Source: Mojavia pulchra JT2-VF2 | GTDB lineage: Bacteria; Cyanobacteriota; Cyanobacteriia; Cyanobacteriales; Nostocaceae | DNA: 64,000 nt | Direction: 5' to 3' | Assembly: GCA_019359325.1 (NCBI GenBank) | Contig: JAHHHN010000006.1 | Location: forward strand, 62,001 to 126,000 | Part shown: piece by piece, positions 45,389 through 54,818 of the stretch | Position numbering within the stretch: the first letter of the stretch is position 1 | Layout of the letters: each line of letters starts with the position of its first letter | The notes under the pieces: model-generated | Database searches by the model: none | The model's input: only the letters and a program-made list of their open reading frames with translations | What the model was told of the DNA's origin: nothing | Position numbers and translations under genes: made by a program

Positions 45389-46219
45389 CTAGCTAGCTTT
45401 CATGTTCACATTGATAAACTGTTGGATGAGTGCCAACACATCATTACGGCTGAGTTTCTCTTTGCCATTAGCTAAGGCGTCAAGAGTACCATGTGCCAAG
45501 GTGAGCGGAATCTGACAAAAGTCTAGAGCAGGGCCAGCAGGGAGGTCTTTAGTATAAGCATCTGCTAGCACTAGATTGCGGCGTGCATATTCTTGCATAT
45601 TTGCCGCGCTCCAACCTTCAGGATAAAAGTCTACTCCTCTTTTCAAATCTTCGGTGTGATTACGCAGAATGTTAACAGCTTGCAAACCCCTACCAAAGCC
45701 AATTGCTTGAGTACGGTTAGTTGGTGTCCCATCGTACCAAGCCCATAAATCTGATAGTAACAATCCCACCGCGCCTGCAACCCCAAAGGTATAACGATCT
45801 AAGTCAGACTCGGTGTGAATTTTCCAGTTGATTTCCGCCCAGTGAGCCATCCGGTCTGCCATTGCAGCGGTGGCGTCCCAAATCCGGGGTGCGATCGCCT
45901 CAGGTGCTAAGATTGACCATTCTCTAATTCCAAGGGTGACTTCTGCTAAAGTATTCTCATACCCGCTAAATCCTGAAGAAAAAGCATCAACTGCAAAGCC
46001 ATCAACGCCAGCTTGTAATGTCAAACTAATTGTTCGTAATAGTTTTGCTTTAGTTGCGTTATCCAGATCGGGATGATCTTCTATTTCATCAATAGCGCGC
46101 ATACACAAGTATGCTGATGCGACTGCCTCTTGTAATCCAGGCGGTAAAATACTAATTGGAATGTAAAAAGTTCGGCTAGTTTCCTTCAGGATTTGCAGCG
46201 CATCTCTACGTAAATCCAT
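45389..46219 (-). CDS. Squalene/phytoene synthase family protein (hopanoid cluster)
   Basis: A 276-residue all-helical prenyl synthase. ATG at 46219 has AGGAG seven bases upstream; a longer frame start at 46252 is not used. The first Asp-rich motif is DEIED (44-48). The second is NILRNHTED (183-191), where the usual first Asp is Asn187 while Asp191 is kept. GVAGAVGLL precedes it. It could supply squalene or presqualene diphosphate for SHC, as HpnC/HpnD do, or make another head-to-head terpene. A partner HpnE-type oxidoreductase is not in the window. The Asn change makes the exact activity uncertain. Confidence 0.85.
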   Translation of the reverse strand: MDLRRDALQILKETSRTFYIPISILPPGLQEAVASAYLCMRAIDEIEDHPDLDNATKAKLLRTISLTLQAGVDGFAVDAFSSGFSGYENTLAEVTLGIREWSILAPEAIAPRIWDATAAMADRMAHWAEINWKIHTESDLDRYTFGVAGAVGLLLSDLWAWYDGTPTNRTQAIGFGRGLQAVNILRNHTEDLKRGVDFYPEGWSAANMQEYARRNLVLADAYTKDLPAGPALDFCQIPLTLAHGTLDALANGKEKLSRNDVLALIQQFINVNMKAS

Positions 46220-46740
46220 TTCCTCACTCCTCTCTTGATTTTCACACCACATGAAGTTTTCAGTTTTTTGATGATACTGGATCTAATTTTTACTAAACCT
46301 TAAGAACTGTATTTCCGCTAGTATTTCCTCTAAAAACTAATAGTTGTCGGTATCACAATTAACAAAAATCTCAAATTTCTCAAAGTCTAGTCTAGTATAT
46401 AAGGCTTTTATGGCAAAAATGCATAGCGTATGAAATACTACAGGCATCATAAAATTTTCACGGTAATATGAACAATTATGCTAAGTGGTCAATTACCTCT
46501 CAAGTTATTTAATAGGGAACAGCCAATTTTACATGGTTAAAACCTCTAGAGTCTAAGGCCATCTGGCTAGAAAGCCATACTTCTTGCGCCAATAAAGACA
46601 ATTGGATAACACTTGGTGACAGATCACAGTAATCTAAAATGACAATAAAGGTCAAGATTTTAACCGAGAGCAGCTTTTTGAAGCTATAAATCACGAAAGA
46701 TGATTTGATAGATCCACAATAGTGAGCTCCCGTTAATTTA
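46220..46740. other. Intergenic region
   Basis: About 520 AT-rich bases upstream of the prenyl synthase gene. A 61-codon reverse frame (46509-46694) exists but shows no family likeness. Nothing else is evident. Confidence 0.4.
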
Positions 46741-46925
46741 CTCTAAATACAGGGCAGCAACATTCAGATTTTCCGATTCGGATTCCATGGTCAAAAGTGC
46801 GGGATGTTGGTATTGATGTAAAAATTCATGTAGAAGCCAAAGCTACGCCAGCATTAGCCTATGAACAATGGCTGCACATCGCATTATCAAACGCATTCCA
46901 GGAGCAGGATAATGGCAACTTGTGA
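46741..46925 (+). pseudogene. C-terminal remnant of a PRC-barrel-like protein
   Basis: Without a start codon, this frame reads FPIRIPWSKVRDVGIDVK, then VEAKATPALAYEQWLHIAL, ending QEQDNGNL at a TGA (46923-46925). The segment resembles the end of cyanobacterial PRC-barrel proteins (PW...V.DVGIDVK.DVEA..TPAL..E.WL). The N-terminal part is missing, with a stop in frame near 46733. It overlaps the next gene's ATG by 14 bases, as expected of an old two-gene operon. Confidence 0.55.
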
Positions 46926-47276
46926 AATTCATTTACAACTGCTACTTGGTAAACGAGTATTAGACTCAACTGGTAAACCCATTGGACACATTGAGGAAGT
47001 ACGTGCCCACAAGGTCAAAAATGGGTTGTTCAAGAATATCTAATTGGGTATACTGCAATTTTAGAAAGATTATCCGCGTGGACAATTGGGTTAGGAATTT
47101 TACATTTATTTGGGGCACATAAAATCTACGGTGGATATATAGTACCTTGGGACAAGCTAGATTTGACTGACTCTGATAAGCCACGTCTGCTTTGTAGTTT
47201 AGAAGAATTAAAGTCATTAACCCAAGAGCCGCAAGATGTAGATGAGGCTTTTGGCAATAGTGCAAAAAATGAATAA
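46912..47276 (+). pseudogene. PRC-barrel-like gene broken by one frameshift
   Basis: ATG at 46912 (AGCAGGAT upstream) reads MATCEIHLQLLLGKRVLD, then TGKPIGHIEEVRAHKVK, then hits TAA at 47041. In the -1 frame from about 47018 the protein continues WVVQEYLIGYTAILERL, then GLGILHLFGAHKIYGG and VPWDKLDLTD, to TAA at 47274-47276. The joined product would be about 121 residues and read like an intact PRC-barrel protein. The break lies at an A5 run (GTCAAAAATGGG), where one extra A would restore the frame. Mutation, sequencing error or programmed -1 shifting are all possible. Confidence 0.7.
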
Positions 47277-47382
47277 TTAGCCGCCAATATACGCCGTTGT
47301 ATTATTAAAAATCTGCCTTCTGCCTTATTTTCAAAACAGGTCGTTTATAGATAGTTTCAATTGCGTGGAATACAAATCTTTT

Positions 47383-47411
47383 GTAAGGGCACAACAATGT
47401 TGTGCCCCTAC
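47383..47411. repeat. GGGCACAACA palindromic repeat
   Basis: GGGCACAACA and TGTTGTGCCC pair perfectly around a single A, with GTA/TAC ends making a 29-base dyad. Palindromes of this form are common between genes in filamentous cyanobacteria (general knowledge). It lies in the leader of the GH31 gene. Confidence 0.75.
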
Positions 47412-47460
47412 TTTGTGGAGGTTTAATTTCCCCAGTCCCTATTTGCAAAACAGGTTTATC

Positions 47461-49836
47461 ATGCCGCAATATTTTGGAAAATTACCCACAACTAACCAAC
47501 CGTGGACAACTATTGGGAGTGTGCAAGCTGTAAATTGGAGCGATCGCACTATCAATTTGGAGTGTGGTAACTCACACCTCAAAATCATCATACTTGCTCC
47601 AAATTTAATTCGAGTGAGGCTTGCACCGACTGGGGAATTTATGCATCGCCGTTCTTGGGCAGTAACATTGGATGATTCAGAATGGGCAAAAGTAGCTTTT
47701 GAGGTACACGAAACCGATACCACAGTAGAAATTGTCACTGAACAAATACGGGTATGCATTCAAAAACAAGAGTGTCGCATCGCCTGCTTTGACAAAGCTA
47801 ATCGTCCGTTTGCCCAAGATGTAGATATGGGGATGGGTTGGCGCATGGGTGCAACTGCTGCATGGAAGCAAATTGCAGCTGATGAGCATTTTTACGGCTT
47901 TGGTGAACGCACAGGTTTTCTCGATAAACTTAGCCAAGTTAAAACGAATTGGACAGTCGATGCTTTAGATTACGATGCGCTGACTGATGAAATGTACCAA
48001 GCCATTCCGTTTTTTATGGCTTTGCGTCCAGAGGTTGGCTATGGCATCTTTTTCAACACTACTTTTTGGAGTCAATTTGATATTGGCGCGGAAAAACCCG
48101 GTGTTTGGAAAATGGAAACTCGTAGTGGGGAGTTGGATTATTACATTATTTATGGGCCTGAACCTGCCCAAATTCTGCATACATACACTCAATTAAGTGG
48201 TAGGATGCCGCTACCGCCAAAATGGGCGCTTGGTTATCATCAATGCCGCTGGAGTTATGAATCAGAAGATGTTGTGCGCGAACTGGCGCGAGAATTCCGC
48301 CAGCGGCGCATTCCCTGCGATGTCATCCACCTCGATATTGACTATATGCGGGGTTATCGGGTGTTTACCTGGAGTCCGAAGCGCTTCTCTAACCCGGCAA
48401 AATTGGTAAGCGATTTGGCGGAGGATGGTTTTAAAACAGTCACAATTATCGATCCTGGTGTGAAGTATGAACCAGAAGCCGATTATCACGTTTTTGACCA
48501 GGGAATAGCCAATGACTATTTTGTGCGTAAAGCCGATGGTCAATTGTTTCACGGTTATGTTTGGCCTGAGAAAGCTGTTTTTCCTGACTTTTTACGTCCT
48601 GATGTGCGTCAATGGTGGGGTGATTTACATAAAAGTCTCACTGACATTGGTGTTGCAGGAATTTGGAATGATATGAATGAACCTGCCATTGATAGTCGCC
48701 CTTTTGGGGATGGTGGAGAGAAAATTTGGTTTCCTTTAGATGCACCACAGGGAGGTACAGGGAAGCAGGAGAGCAGGGAGCAGGGAGATGGGGAGAATTT
48801 TCCTACGTCCTCTTCAACTCATTTGGAAGTGCATAACTTGTATGGTTTGATGATGGCTAAAGCGTGTGCTGAAGGCTTGCAAAGACATCGTTCAACAGAG
48901 CGATCGTTTGTGCTGACTCGCTCTGGTTATGCTGGTATACAGCGTTGGTCTTCTGTGTGGATGGGGGATAACCATTCATTGTGGGAGCATTTAGAAATGT
49001 CGCTGCCGATGCTGTGCAATATGGGGCTTTCGGGTGTGGCGTTTGTCGGTTGCGATATTGGTGGATTTGCAGGTAACGCGACAGCTGAATTATTTGCCCG
49101 TTGGATGCAGATAGGAATGCTGTATCCACTGATGCGTGGTCATTCAGCAATGTCTACTGCTCGTCATGAGCCTTGGGTATTTGGCGATCGCGTTGAGAAC
49201 ATCTGTCGAGAATACATTAATCTGCGTTATCAGCTACTACCTTATATTTACAATCTTTTTTGGGAAGCAGCAAAAATAGGCGCTCCGATTTTAAGACCAT
49301 TATTATACCATTTTCCCAAGGATTCTAAAACCTACACCCTTTATGATCAAGTATTGTTGGGAGCTTCTTTGATGGCTGCACCTATTTACCGCCCTGGAGT
49401 TGAATATCGGGCTGTTTATTTACCCGCAGGTACTTGGTATGACTGGTGGAACGGCGAAAAATATGAAGGGCCTACCCATATTCTCACCCATGCGCCACTA
49501 GAAACAATGCCACTTTATGTTCGTGGTGGTGCAATTATCCCCATGCAAGCTGTTACGCAATATGTTGATCAATCTCCTCTCAATCAACTTCGCATTTGTA
49601 TTTGGCCAGGCAACAATGAATACAGTTTTTTTGAAGATGATGGATATACAGTAGAGCAAAATCAAAACTATTCTTTAAGAACCATTAGCGTGTTTACAGA
49701 TGATGAGCGAACAATTATCACAATTGGCGCACGCGAAGGAGAATGGTCACCACAGCGAGAAGTAATTATTGAACTTGTCGGCATTGGAGAACGACGCTTT
49801 CAAGATGATGGTTTGGAACATAGCTGGGAATTTTGA
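47461..49836 (+). CDS. GH31 family alpha-glucosidase
   Basis: A 791-residue glycoside hydrolase 31 enzyme acting on alpha-linked glucosides. ATG at 47461 is chosen; the longer frame from 47365 runs through a palindromic repeat. The N-terminal beta-domain is at about 20-240, and the barrel has VIHLDIDYMRGYRVFTW, GIWNDMNEPA with the nucleophile Asp, and WMGDNHSLWEHL with the acid/base Asp. A further CDIGGFAGN is typical. The C-terminal beta-domain includes VRGGAIIPM and EDDGYT. Between DAPQGG and THLEVHNLYG an unusual KQESREQGDGEN segment is coded by intergenic-type repeat DNA. There is no signal peptide, so it is cytoplasmic and probably degrades maltose-type sugars. Confidence 0.95.
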   Translation: MPQYFGKLPTTNQPWTTIGSVQAVNWSDRTINLECGNSHLKIIILAPNLIRVRLAPTGEFMHRRSWAVTLDDSEWAKVAFEVHETDTTVEIVTEQIRVCIQKQECRIACFDKANRPFAQDVDMGMGWRMGATAAWKQIAADEHFYGFGERTGFLDKLSQVKTNWTVDALDYDALTDEMYQAIPFFMALRPEVGYGIFFNTTFWSQFDIGAEKPGVWKMETRSGELDYYIIYGPEPAQILHTYTQLSGRMPLPPKWALGYHQCRWSYESEDVVRELAREFRQRRIPCDVIHLDIDYMRGYRVFTWSPKRFSNPAKLVSDLAEDGFKTVTIIDPGVKYEPEADYHVFDQGIANDYFVRKADGQLFHGYVWPEKAVFPDFLRPDVRQWWGDLHKSLTDIGVAGIWNDMNEPAIDSRPFGDGGEKIWFPLDAPQGGTGKQESREQGDGENFPTSSSTHLEVHNLYGLMMAKACAEGLQRHRSTERSFVLTRSGYAGIQRWSSVWMGDNHSLWEHLEMSLPMLCNMGLSGVAFVGCDIGGFAGNATAELFARWMQIGMLYPLMRGHSAMSTARHEPWVFGDRVENICREYINLRYQLLPYIYNLFWEAAKIGAPILRPLLYHFPKDSKTYTLYDQVLLGASLMAAPIYRPGVEYRAVYLPAGTWYDWWNGEKYEGPTHILTHAPLETMPLYVRGGAIIPMQAVTQYVDQSPLNQLRICIWPGNNEYSFFEDDGYTVEQNQNYSLRTISVFTDDERTIITIGAREGEWSPQREVIIELVGIGERRFQDDGLEHSWEF
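48751..48797 (+). repeat. GCAGGGA repeat inserted in frame in the GH31 gene
   Basis: GGGAAGCAGGAGAGCAGG and GAGCAGGGAGATGGGG match the GGGAGCAGGGAGCAGGG repeats found between genes at 24044 and elsewhere. The insertion keeps the reading frame. Confidence 0.7.
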
Positions 49837-50026
49837 AATATGCTCAAAGAGAGATTTTGGGCAAACATAATTTTTTACTGCCAATGCTATAACGACAAAA
49901 TATGCATATAGATAGATAAAATATCTTCCAATTACTAGTAGCATGACCAGAAAGCCAAGAAACACACTAGCCCAAAAGAGATATTGAACTTTAACAAGCT
50001 CGTTTAGATGGGGTTAAAAAACCTCA

Positions 50027-53000
50027 ATGTTAAAAGTCAACTGCTTGCGGCTGCAAGTTCAACAGTCGATCGCCTCACTTTCATTGATAGTACAAGCTAC
50101 TAGTGCGTTCACCGGAGGTGTTGGCGGAGCCATCGCCATTTTGGTTGGTGGTTTGGTACTAATTGGCTGGAGTTTAGACATTGAATTTCTCAAAAATGGC
50201 TTTGATACCAGCGTAGTAACAATGAAGGCAAATACAGCCTTGTGTTTCTTGTTGTCTGGTGTATCGCTACTGTTAATTGAGAGAGGAAGAAAAAGAAAAG
50301 ACGAAGCTAAAACTTACCTGAACAGCGCTTTTTACCTATGGTTGTCCAGGATGTGTGCAGTAGGTGTGAGCATAATTGGTTCGCTCACACTTGGTCAATA
50401 TCTGTTTGGTTGGAACTTGGGTATTGACGAGCTTTTATTCCGTGACTCGCCAAATGCAGTATTAACATCCCATCCAGGGCGCATGGGGTTGAATACTGCA
50501 CTGAGTTTTATGCTTGTTGGTAGATCCCTAGAGCTTGCGGGACATCAAAAAACCAAAAGGAGCTATTGGTATGCCCAAATTCTCACTTTAATAGCTGCTT
50601 TAATTTCCCTACAAGCTCTGATTGGCTATGCCTACCAAAGCAAAGTTTTTTACGGCATCCAACCTTATACAACATCAATGGCCTTACACACGGCACTGAC
50701 TTTCACTGTGTTATCTATTGGTATTGTATGCACGCATCCACACAAAGGATTGATGCAGGTAGTCATGAGTAATAACTATGGAGGTTTGCTTGCTCGTCGT
50801 TTGTTGCTTGCAGCAATTCTTGTGCCTTTTACCTTGGGTTGGCTAATTGTTCAAGGTCAAAGAGCCGGAAAATATGACACAGCATTTGCAATATCACTGT
50901 TCGCGATCGCCGTAATTTTGATATTTGCCATTTTAATATGGCACAGTGCCGCACATATCGATCACCTCAGCCATCAACGCGATAGTATCCAAGATGCACT
51001 GAAAGCCTACGAAGAAAAACTGAGAAGTTTTGTAGATGCTAACGTCATCGGTATTCTATTTGGTGATGTTGATGGAGGCATCCAAGAAGCAAACGAAGAA
51101 TTTTTGAGGATGATTGGCTACACACGTGAAGATTTATTAGCAGGCAGAATATCTTGGAAGAATGTCACACCACCAGAGTATTTATACTTGGACGAGCAAG
51201 GCATCAATGAAGCAAAGGCAAATACTAACGGTGCTTGTACACCTTATGAAAAAGAATATATTCGCAAAGATGGTAGCCGCATCTTAGTTTTAGTTGGTTA
51301 CGTACTGCTAGGAGAAAAACGGGAAGAGTCTGTAGCGTTTATTCTCGACTTGAGTGAACGCAAGCAAGCAAAGCAACAAATTCTACAACTCAACAAAGAT
51401 TTACAGCGCCGCATCAGCGAGTTACAAACTTTGCTAGATGTGATCCCAATTGGCATCGGCATTGCTGAAGATCCAGAATGCCAAACTATCAGGGTAAACC
51501 CCCATTTTGCCAAACAATTAGGGATATCGCCAGATATGAATGCTTCCCTAACTACCTCCATTGAGGAAAGACCGAAATTTAAACTCTACCGTAAAGGTAG
51601 GGAACTTGCAGGAAATGAATTACCCATGCAGTACTCTGCTGCTAACGGTGTTGAAGTTTTAGATTTTGAAGTTGATGTTGTCCAAGAAAATGGCAAAATG
51701 GTCAAACTGCTGGAATACGTTACACCCCTGTTTGATGAAGAAGGCAAGACTAGAGGATGCATCGGTGCATTTTTAGATATAACAGAGCGCAAGCAAGCCG
51801 AGGAAATCCTGCTAAATCAGCAAAAATGGCTGGAAGAAGTGTTAAATTTAATGCCCAGACCGCTGCTTTTTATCGAACCAGAAACAGCGCGGGTGACTTT
51901 TGCCAATCGATCTGCTAATGAATTGGCCGGAGGCGAGTTTCCTAAAGGTATAACCGCTGAAGAATATCATCAGTTTTACTATTACACTGACCTCAATGGC
52001 GATCGCATCCCAAACGAGCAAATGCCAGGGGTGCGGGTGGCGCGTGGAGAACGTCTGGATGGGTTGGAGGTAGACTGGCACACCAGCCAAGGTATTCGCT
52101 CTTTATTAATATTTGCTGATACCATGCCAGCAATGCACGGCTATCCAGCGACCTGTATCTTGGTGTTTCAAGAAGTTACCAATCTCAAGCAGGTGGAAAA
52201 AGCTTTGTCATTGGGTTATAAAAGACTCCAGCTTTTATTTGACACTGCCAGTGAACTACTATCGAGCCAGCATCCTGTAGCATTAATCGCCAGTTTATAC
52301 GGAAAACTTTCAGAGCAGATTGGTTTAGATGTTTATTTGAATTATTTGGTTGAGCCAAACTCTCAACTAATGCATCTAGATTCATCCACAGGCATTCCAG
52401 AAGAATTAGCAACAGAAATTGAATATTTAGAGATTGGTGAAGCAGTCTGCGGTACTGTAGCTCAGACGCGTTGTGCCATTGCGGTCGAAAATGTACAGCA
52501 ATCAACTGACCCAAAAACAGAATTGATTCGCTCTCTAGGGATTACGGCTTATTATTGTTACCCCTTAATAGCGCAGGGACAGCTTTTGGGTACTCTTTCT
52601 TTTGGCTCTCGCACTCGCACTCGCTTCACCGATAATCAAAAAGGAATGATGCAGGCAGTTTGTGACCAAATAGCGATCGCTATGGAACGTGCCAAGTTAA
52701 TTGCTTCTTTACAGCAGCAAACTGAGCAGCTACAAGAAGCAAACCGCATGAAAGATGAGTTCTTAGCGATATTGTCTCATGAGTTGCGATCGCCCCTCAA
52801 CGCCATCCTTGGTTGGGCACAGTTGCTCCGTTCCCGCAATCTCAGCGAAACTCAGACTCATAAGGGACTAGAAACAATCGAGCGCAATGCTAAAGCGCAA
52901 ACTCAGTTAATTGAAGATTTGCTGGATATCTCGCGCATGATTAGAGGCAAATTACGTCTTAATGTTCGGACTTGCAATGTGATTCCAATTATTGAATCAG

Positions 53001-54031
53001 CCCTTGAGACTGTCAGTTTAGCAGCCCAAGTCAAGGAAATCGATGTGAAATTTTCCTATCCTGGGTGGGAGTCACCAACAGCAAATTTAGCATTGGGAAT
53101 AAATAGCGGAAATCCCGAATCTACAGTAGTTACAACTAGTCTTTTTGATGTTCCACACCATAGCAACCTCAACGATGCTAAAGAGCTAAATTCAGAATTT
53201 CTAGTTTCTGGGGATGCAGAACGCTTGCAACAGATCATTTGGAATCTGCTATCCAATGCCATTAAATTCACACCTCAAGGCGGTAGGGTAGAAATCAGGC
53301 TCTCGAAGAACGGCGGTGAGCAGCAAAAGCTCAAGGGTGATATTACTAGTTATGCTCAAATCCAAGTAATTGATACAGGGATTGGTATTAATCCAGAATT
53401 CCTTCCTTATGTTTTTGATCGGTTTTGCCAAGCTGATAGTTCTAGTACCAGGGCCCATGGTGGATTGGGACTGGGGTTAGCGATTGTGCGTCATTTAGTA
53501 GAACTGCATGGCGGTACTGTTCACGTGGATAGTCAAGGTGAGCAGCAAGGAGCGACGTTTACAGTTAAACTACCACTAATTGTGCCAGATCAGGCAATCG
53601 TTTCACAACCACAGAGCCAGGAAGAAGATTCTGCTTCCCTGTACCCTAATCTTAAAGGCGTGCGGGTGCTAGTTGTGGATGACGAAGCTGATAGCCGCGA
53701 ATTTATCGCCACTGTACTCCACCAGTGCCAAGCCGAAGTGCAAGCAGTCGAATCAGTACAAGAAGCATTGCGGTTAATACTTACGTGGAAACCTAATGTT
53801 TTAGTCAGCGATATTGGTATGCCTCAAGAAGATGGTTACTCTTTAATTCGGAAACTGCGATCGCAACCACCAGAGCAAGGGGGAACTATTCCAGCAGCAG
53901 CTTTAACAGCCTATGCTAGAGCAGAAGATCGGATGCGCGCTATACAGGAAGGTTACCAGTTACATTTACCTAAACCAATTGAAGCAGCTGAATTAGCTAC
54001 AGTAGTTGCTAGTCTTGTTAGTCGCACCTGA
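50027..54031 (+). CDS. Large membrane-bound hybrid sensor kinase (MASE-like, PAS x3, GAF, HisKA, HATPase, REC)
   Basis: A 1334-residue kinase. Residues 1-310 contain about seven or eight hydrophobic segments forming a membrane sensor, including AIAILVGGLVLIGWSL and VILIFAILIW. PAS/PAC domains follow at about 335-455, 460-590 and 600-720, a GAF domain at 735-890, HisKA with His918 in LSHELRSPLNAIL, an HATPase with NLLSNAIKFTP, DTGIGI and GLGLGLAIVRHL, and a C-terminal receiver with Asp1262 in VSDIGMPQEDG. There is no output domain. It stands alone, so partner and signal are unknown. Confidence 0.93.
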   Translation: MLKVNCLRLQVQQSIASLSLIVQATSAFTGGVGGAIAILVGGLVLIGWSLDIEFLKNGFDTSVVTMKANTALCFLLSGVSLLLIERGRKRKDEAKTYLNSAFYLWLSRMCAVGVSIIGSLTLGQYLFGWNLGIDELLFRDSPNAVLTSHPGRMGLNTALSFMLVGRSLELAGHQKTKRSYWYAQILTLIAALISLQALIGYAYQSKVFYGIQPYTTSMALHTALTFTVLSIGIVCTHPHKGLMQVVMSNNYGGLLARRLLLAAILVPFTLGWLIVQGQRAGKYDTAFAISLFAIAVILIFAILIWHSAAHIDHLSHQRDSIQDALKAYEEKLRSFVDANVIGILFGDVDGGIQEANEEFLRMIGYTREDLLAGRISWKNVTPPEYLYLDEQGINEAKANTNGACTPYEKEYIRKDGSRILVLVGYVLLGEKREESVAFILDLSERKQAKQQILQLNKDLQRRISELQTLLDVIPIGIGIAEDPECQTIRVNPHFAKQLGISPDMNASLTTSIEERPKFKLYRKGRELAGNELPMQYSAANGVEVLDFEVDVVQENGKMVKLLEYVTPLFDEEGKTRGCIGAFLDITERKQAEEILLNQQKWLEEVLNLMPRPLLFIEPETARVTFANRSANELAGGEFPKGITAEEYHQFYYYTDLNGDRIPNEQMPGVRVARGERLDGLEVDWHTSQGIRSLLIFADTMPAMHGYPATCILVFQEVTNLKQVEKALSLGYKRLQLLFDTASELLSSQHPVALIASLYGKLSEQIGLDVYLNYLVEPNSQLMHLDSSTGIPEELATEIEYLEIGEAVCGTVAQTRCAIAVENVQQSTDPKTELIRSLGITAYYCYPLIAQGQLLGTLSFGSRTRTRFTDNQKGMMQAVCDQIAIAMERAKLIASLQQQTEQLQEANRMKDEFLAILSHELRSPLNAILGWAQLLRSRNLSETQTHKGLETIERNAKAQTQLIEDLLDISRMIRGKLRLNVRTCNVIPIIESALETVSLAAQVKEIDVKFSYPGWESPTANLALGINSGNPESTVVTTSLFDVPHHSNLNDAKELNSEFLVSGDAERLQQIIWNLLSNAIKFTPQGGRVEIRLSKNGGEQQKLKGDITSYAQIQVIDTGIGINPEFLPYVFDRFCQADSSSTRAHGGLGLGLAIVRHLVELHGGTVHVDSQGEQQGATFTVKLPLIVPDQAIVSQPQSQEEDSASLYPNLKGVRVLVVDDEADSREFIATVLHQCQAEVQAVESVQEALRLILTWKPNVLVSDIGMPQEDGYSLIRKLRSQPPEQGGTIPAAALTAYARAEDRMRAIQEGYQLHLPKPIEAAELATVVASLVSRT

Positions 54032-54230
54032 AAATACATTACAACTAACACTGTAAAGAAGCAGATGAAAAATATTCACGTTTAGCGACAGGCATTTTTA
54101 GTCTTTATTTAAGATGGTAATAAATTCAGAGGATGTTCATACTTGCTTTGACAAGTTAACAACTAATGATTCTTCGCTATTGCCTACCCTTGGATATGCC
54201 TAGGGTTATTGATTTTTGATTAGGTGATTT

Positions 54231-54710
54231 CTAGCGAGGGCCAGCAGTCTTTTGTATGTCTATTAATCGATTATAAACCTGCGTTTTTAAGTTATTGTCA
54301 TTTTGTAGTTCTAGCGTAATCTTGTTGAAACGATCAATACTAAGACCATTATCTTGGACTATTTTTAGAGAACGGGTACAGTAATTCACTGCAATATCTT
54401 GAGCCTTTTTTGGCAGAGTACTTATACTTTGAGAGTCATTACAAACAATCTTAGGAATTTCTCTACCACCAATAATTTTTTTAATTTCATCAAAGGCTTG
54501 CTGACGTGCTGGCTCCATTGCTAATACAGCTTGAGCGTAGCTATTTATTTCATTATTATTAACTGGTGATGGAGTTTGAGCGTTAGCTTTACTACTTAAA
54601 ACTAAAGCGCTGGCAACCAAACTAGTAGTGGCGATCGCACTATAAGATAAAGTTTGGGAAAGCAGCCGCTGCCAGCTAATTCGGAAAAAGAAATCAGAAA
54701 AATTTTTCAT
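54231..54710 (-). CDS. DUF4168 family exported protein
   Basis: A 159-residue protein with an N-terminal hydrophobic/signal segment ending ANAQTPSP, so probably periplasmic. The mature part is helical: INSYAQAVLAMEPARQ, VCNDSQSISTLPKKAQDIAVNYC and FNKITLELQNDNNLKTQVYN. These fit DUF4168, a small cyanobacterial and proteobacterial family of unknown function. Two cysteines may form a disulfide. Regulation is not evident. Confidence 0.85.
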   Translation of the reverse strand: MKNFSDFFFRISWQRLLSQTLSYSAIATTSLVASALVLSSKANAQTPSPVNNNEINSYAQAVLAMEPARQQAFDEIKKIIGGREIPKIVCNDSQSISTLPKKAQDIAVNYCTRSLKIVQDNGLSIDRFNKITLELQNDNNLKTQVYNRLIDIQKTAGPR

Positions 54711-54818
54711 ATGATGGGTGACACAGAACTACAGTAGGGATATGATATTGGCTTTGAATTATTTTAGGAGTGAGAAGTTCCAGAAAACTTCCAATCCATC
54801 AAACTTTTATATTTATTT

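Noticed and set aside
46509-46694. 61-codon reverse frame upstream of the PRC-barrel remnants
   Set aside because: No ribosome site, no family features and no operon context.
47365-47460. N-terminal extension of the GH31 gene
   Set aside because: It crosses a palindromic GGGCACAACA repeat and lacks family similarity; ATG 47461 fits the domain start.
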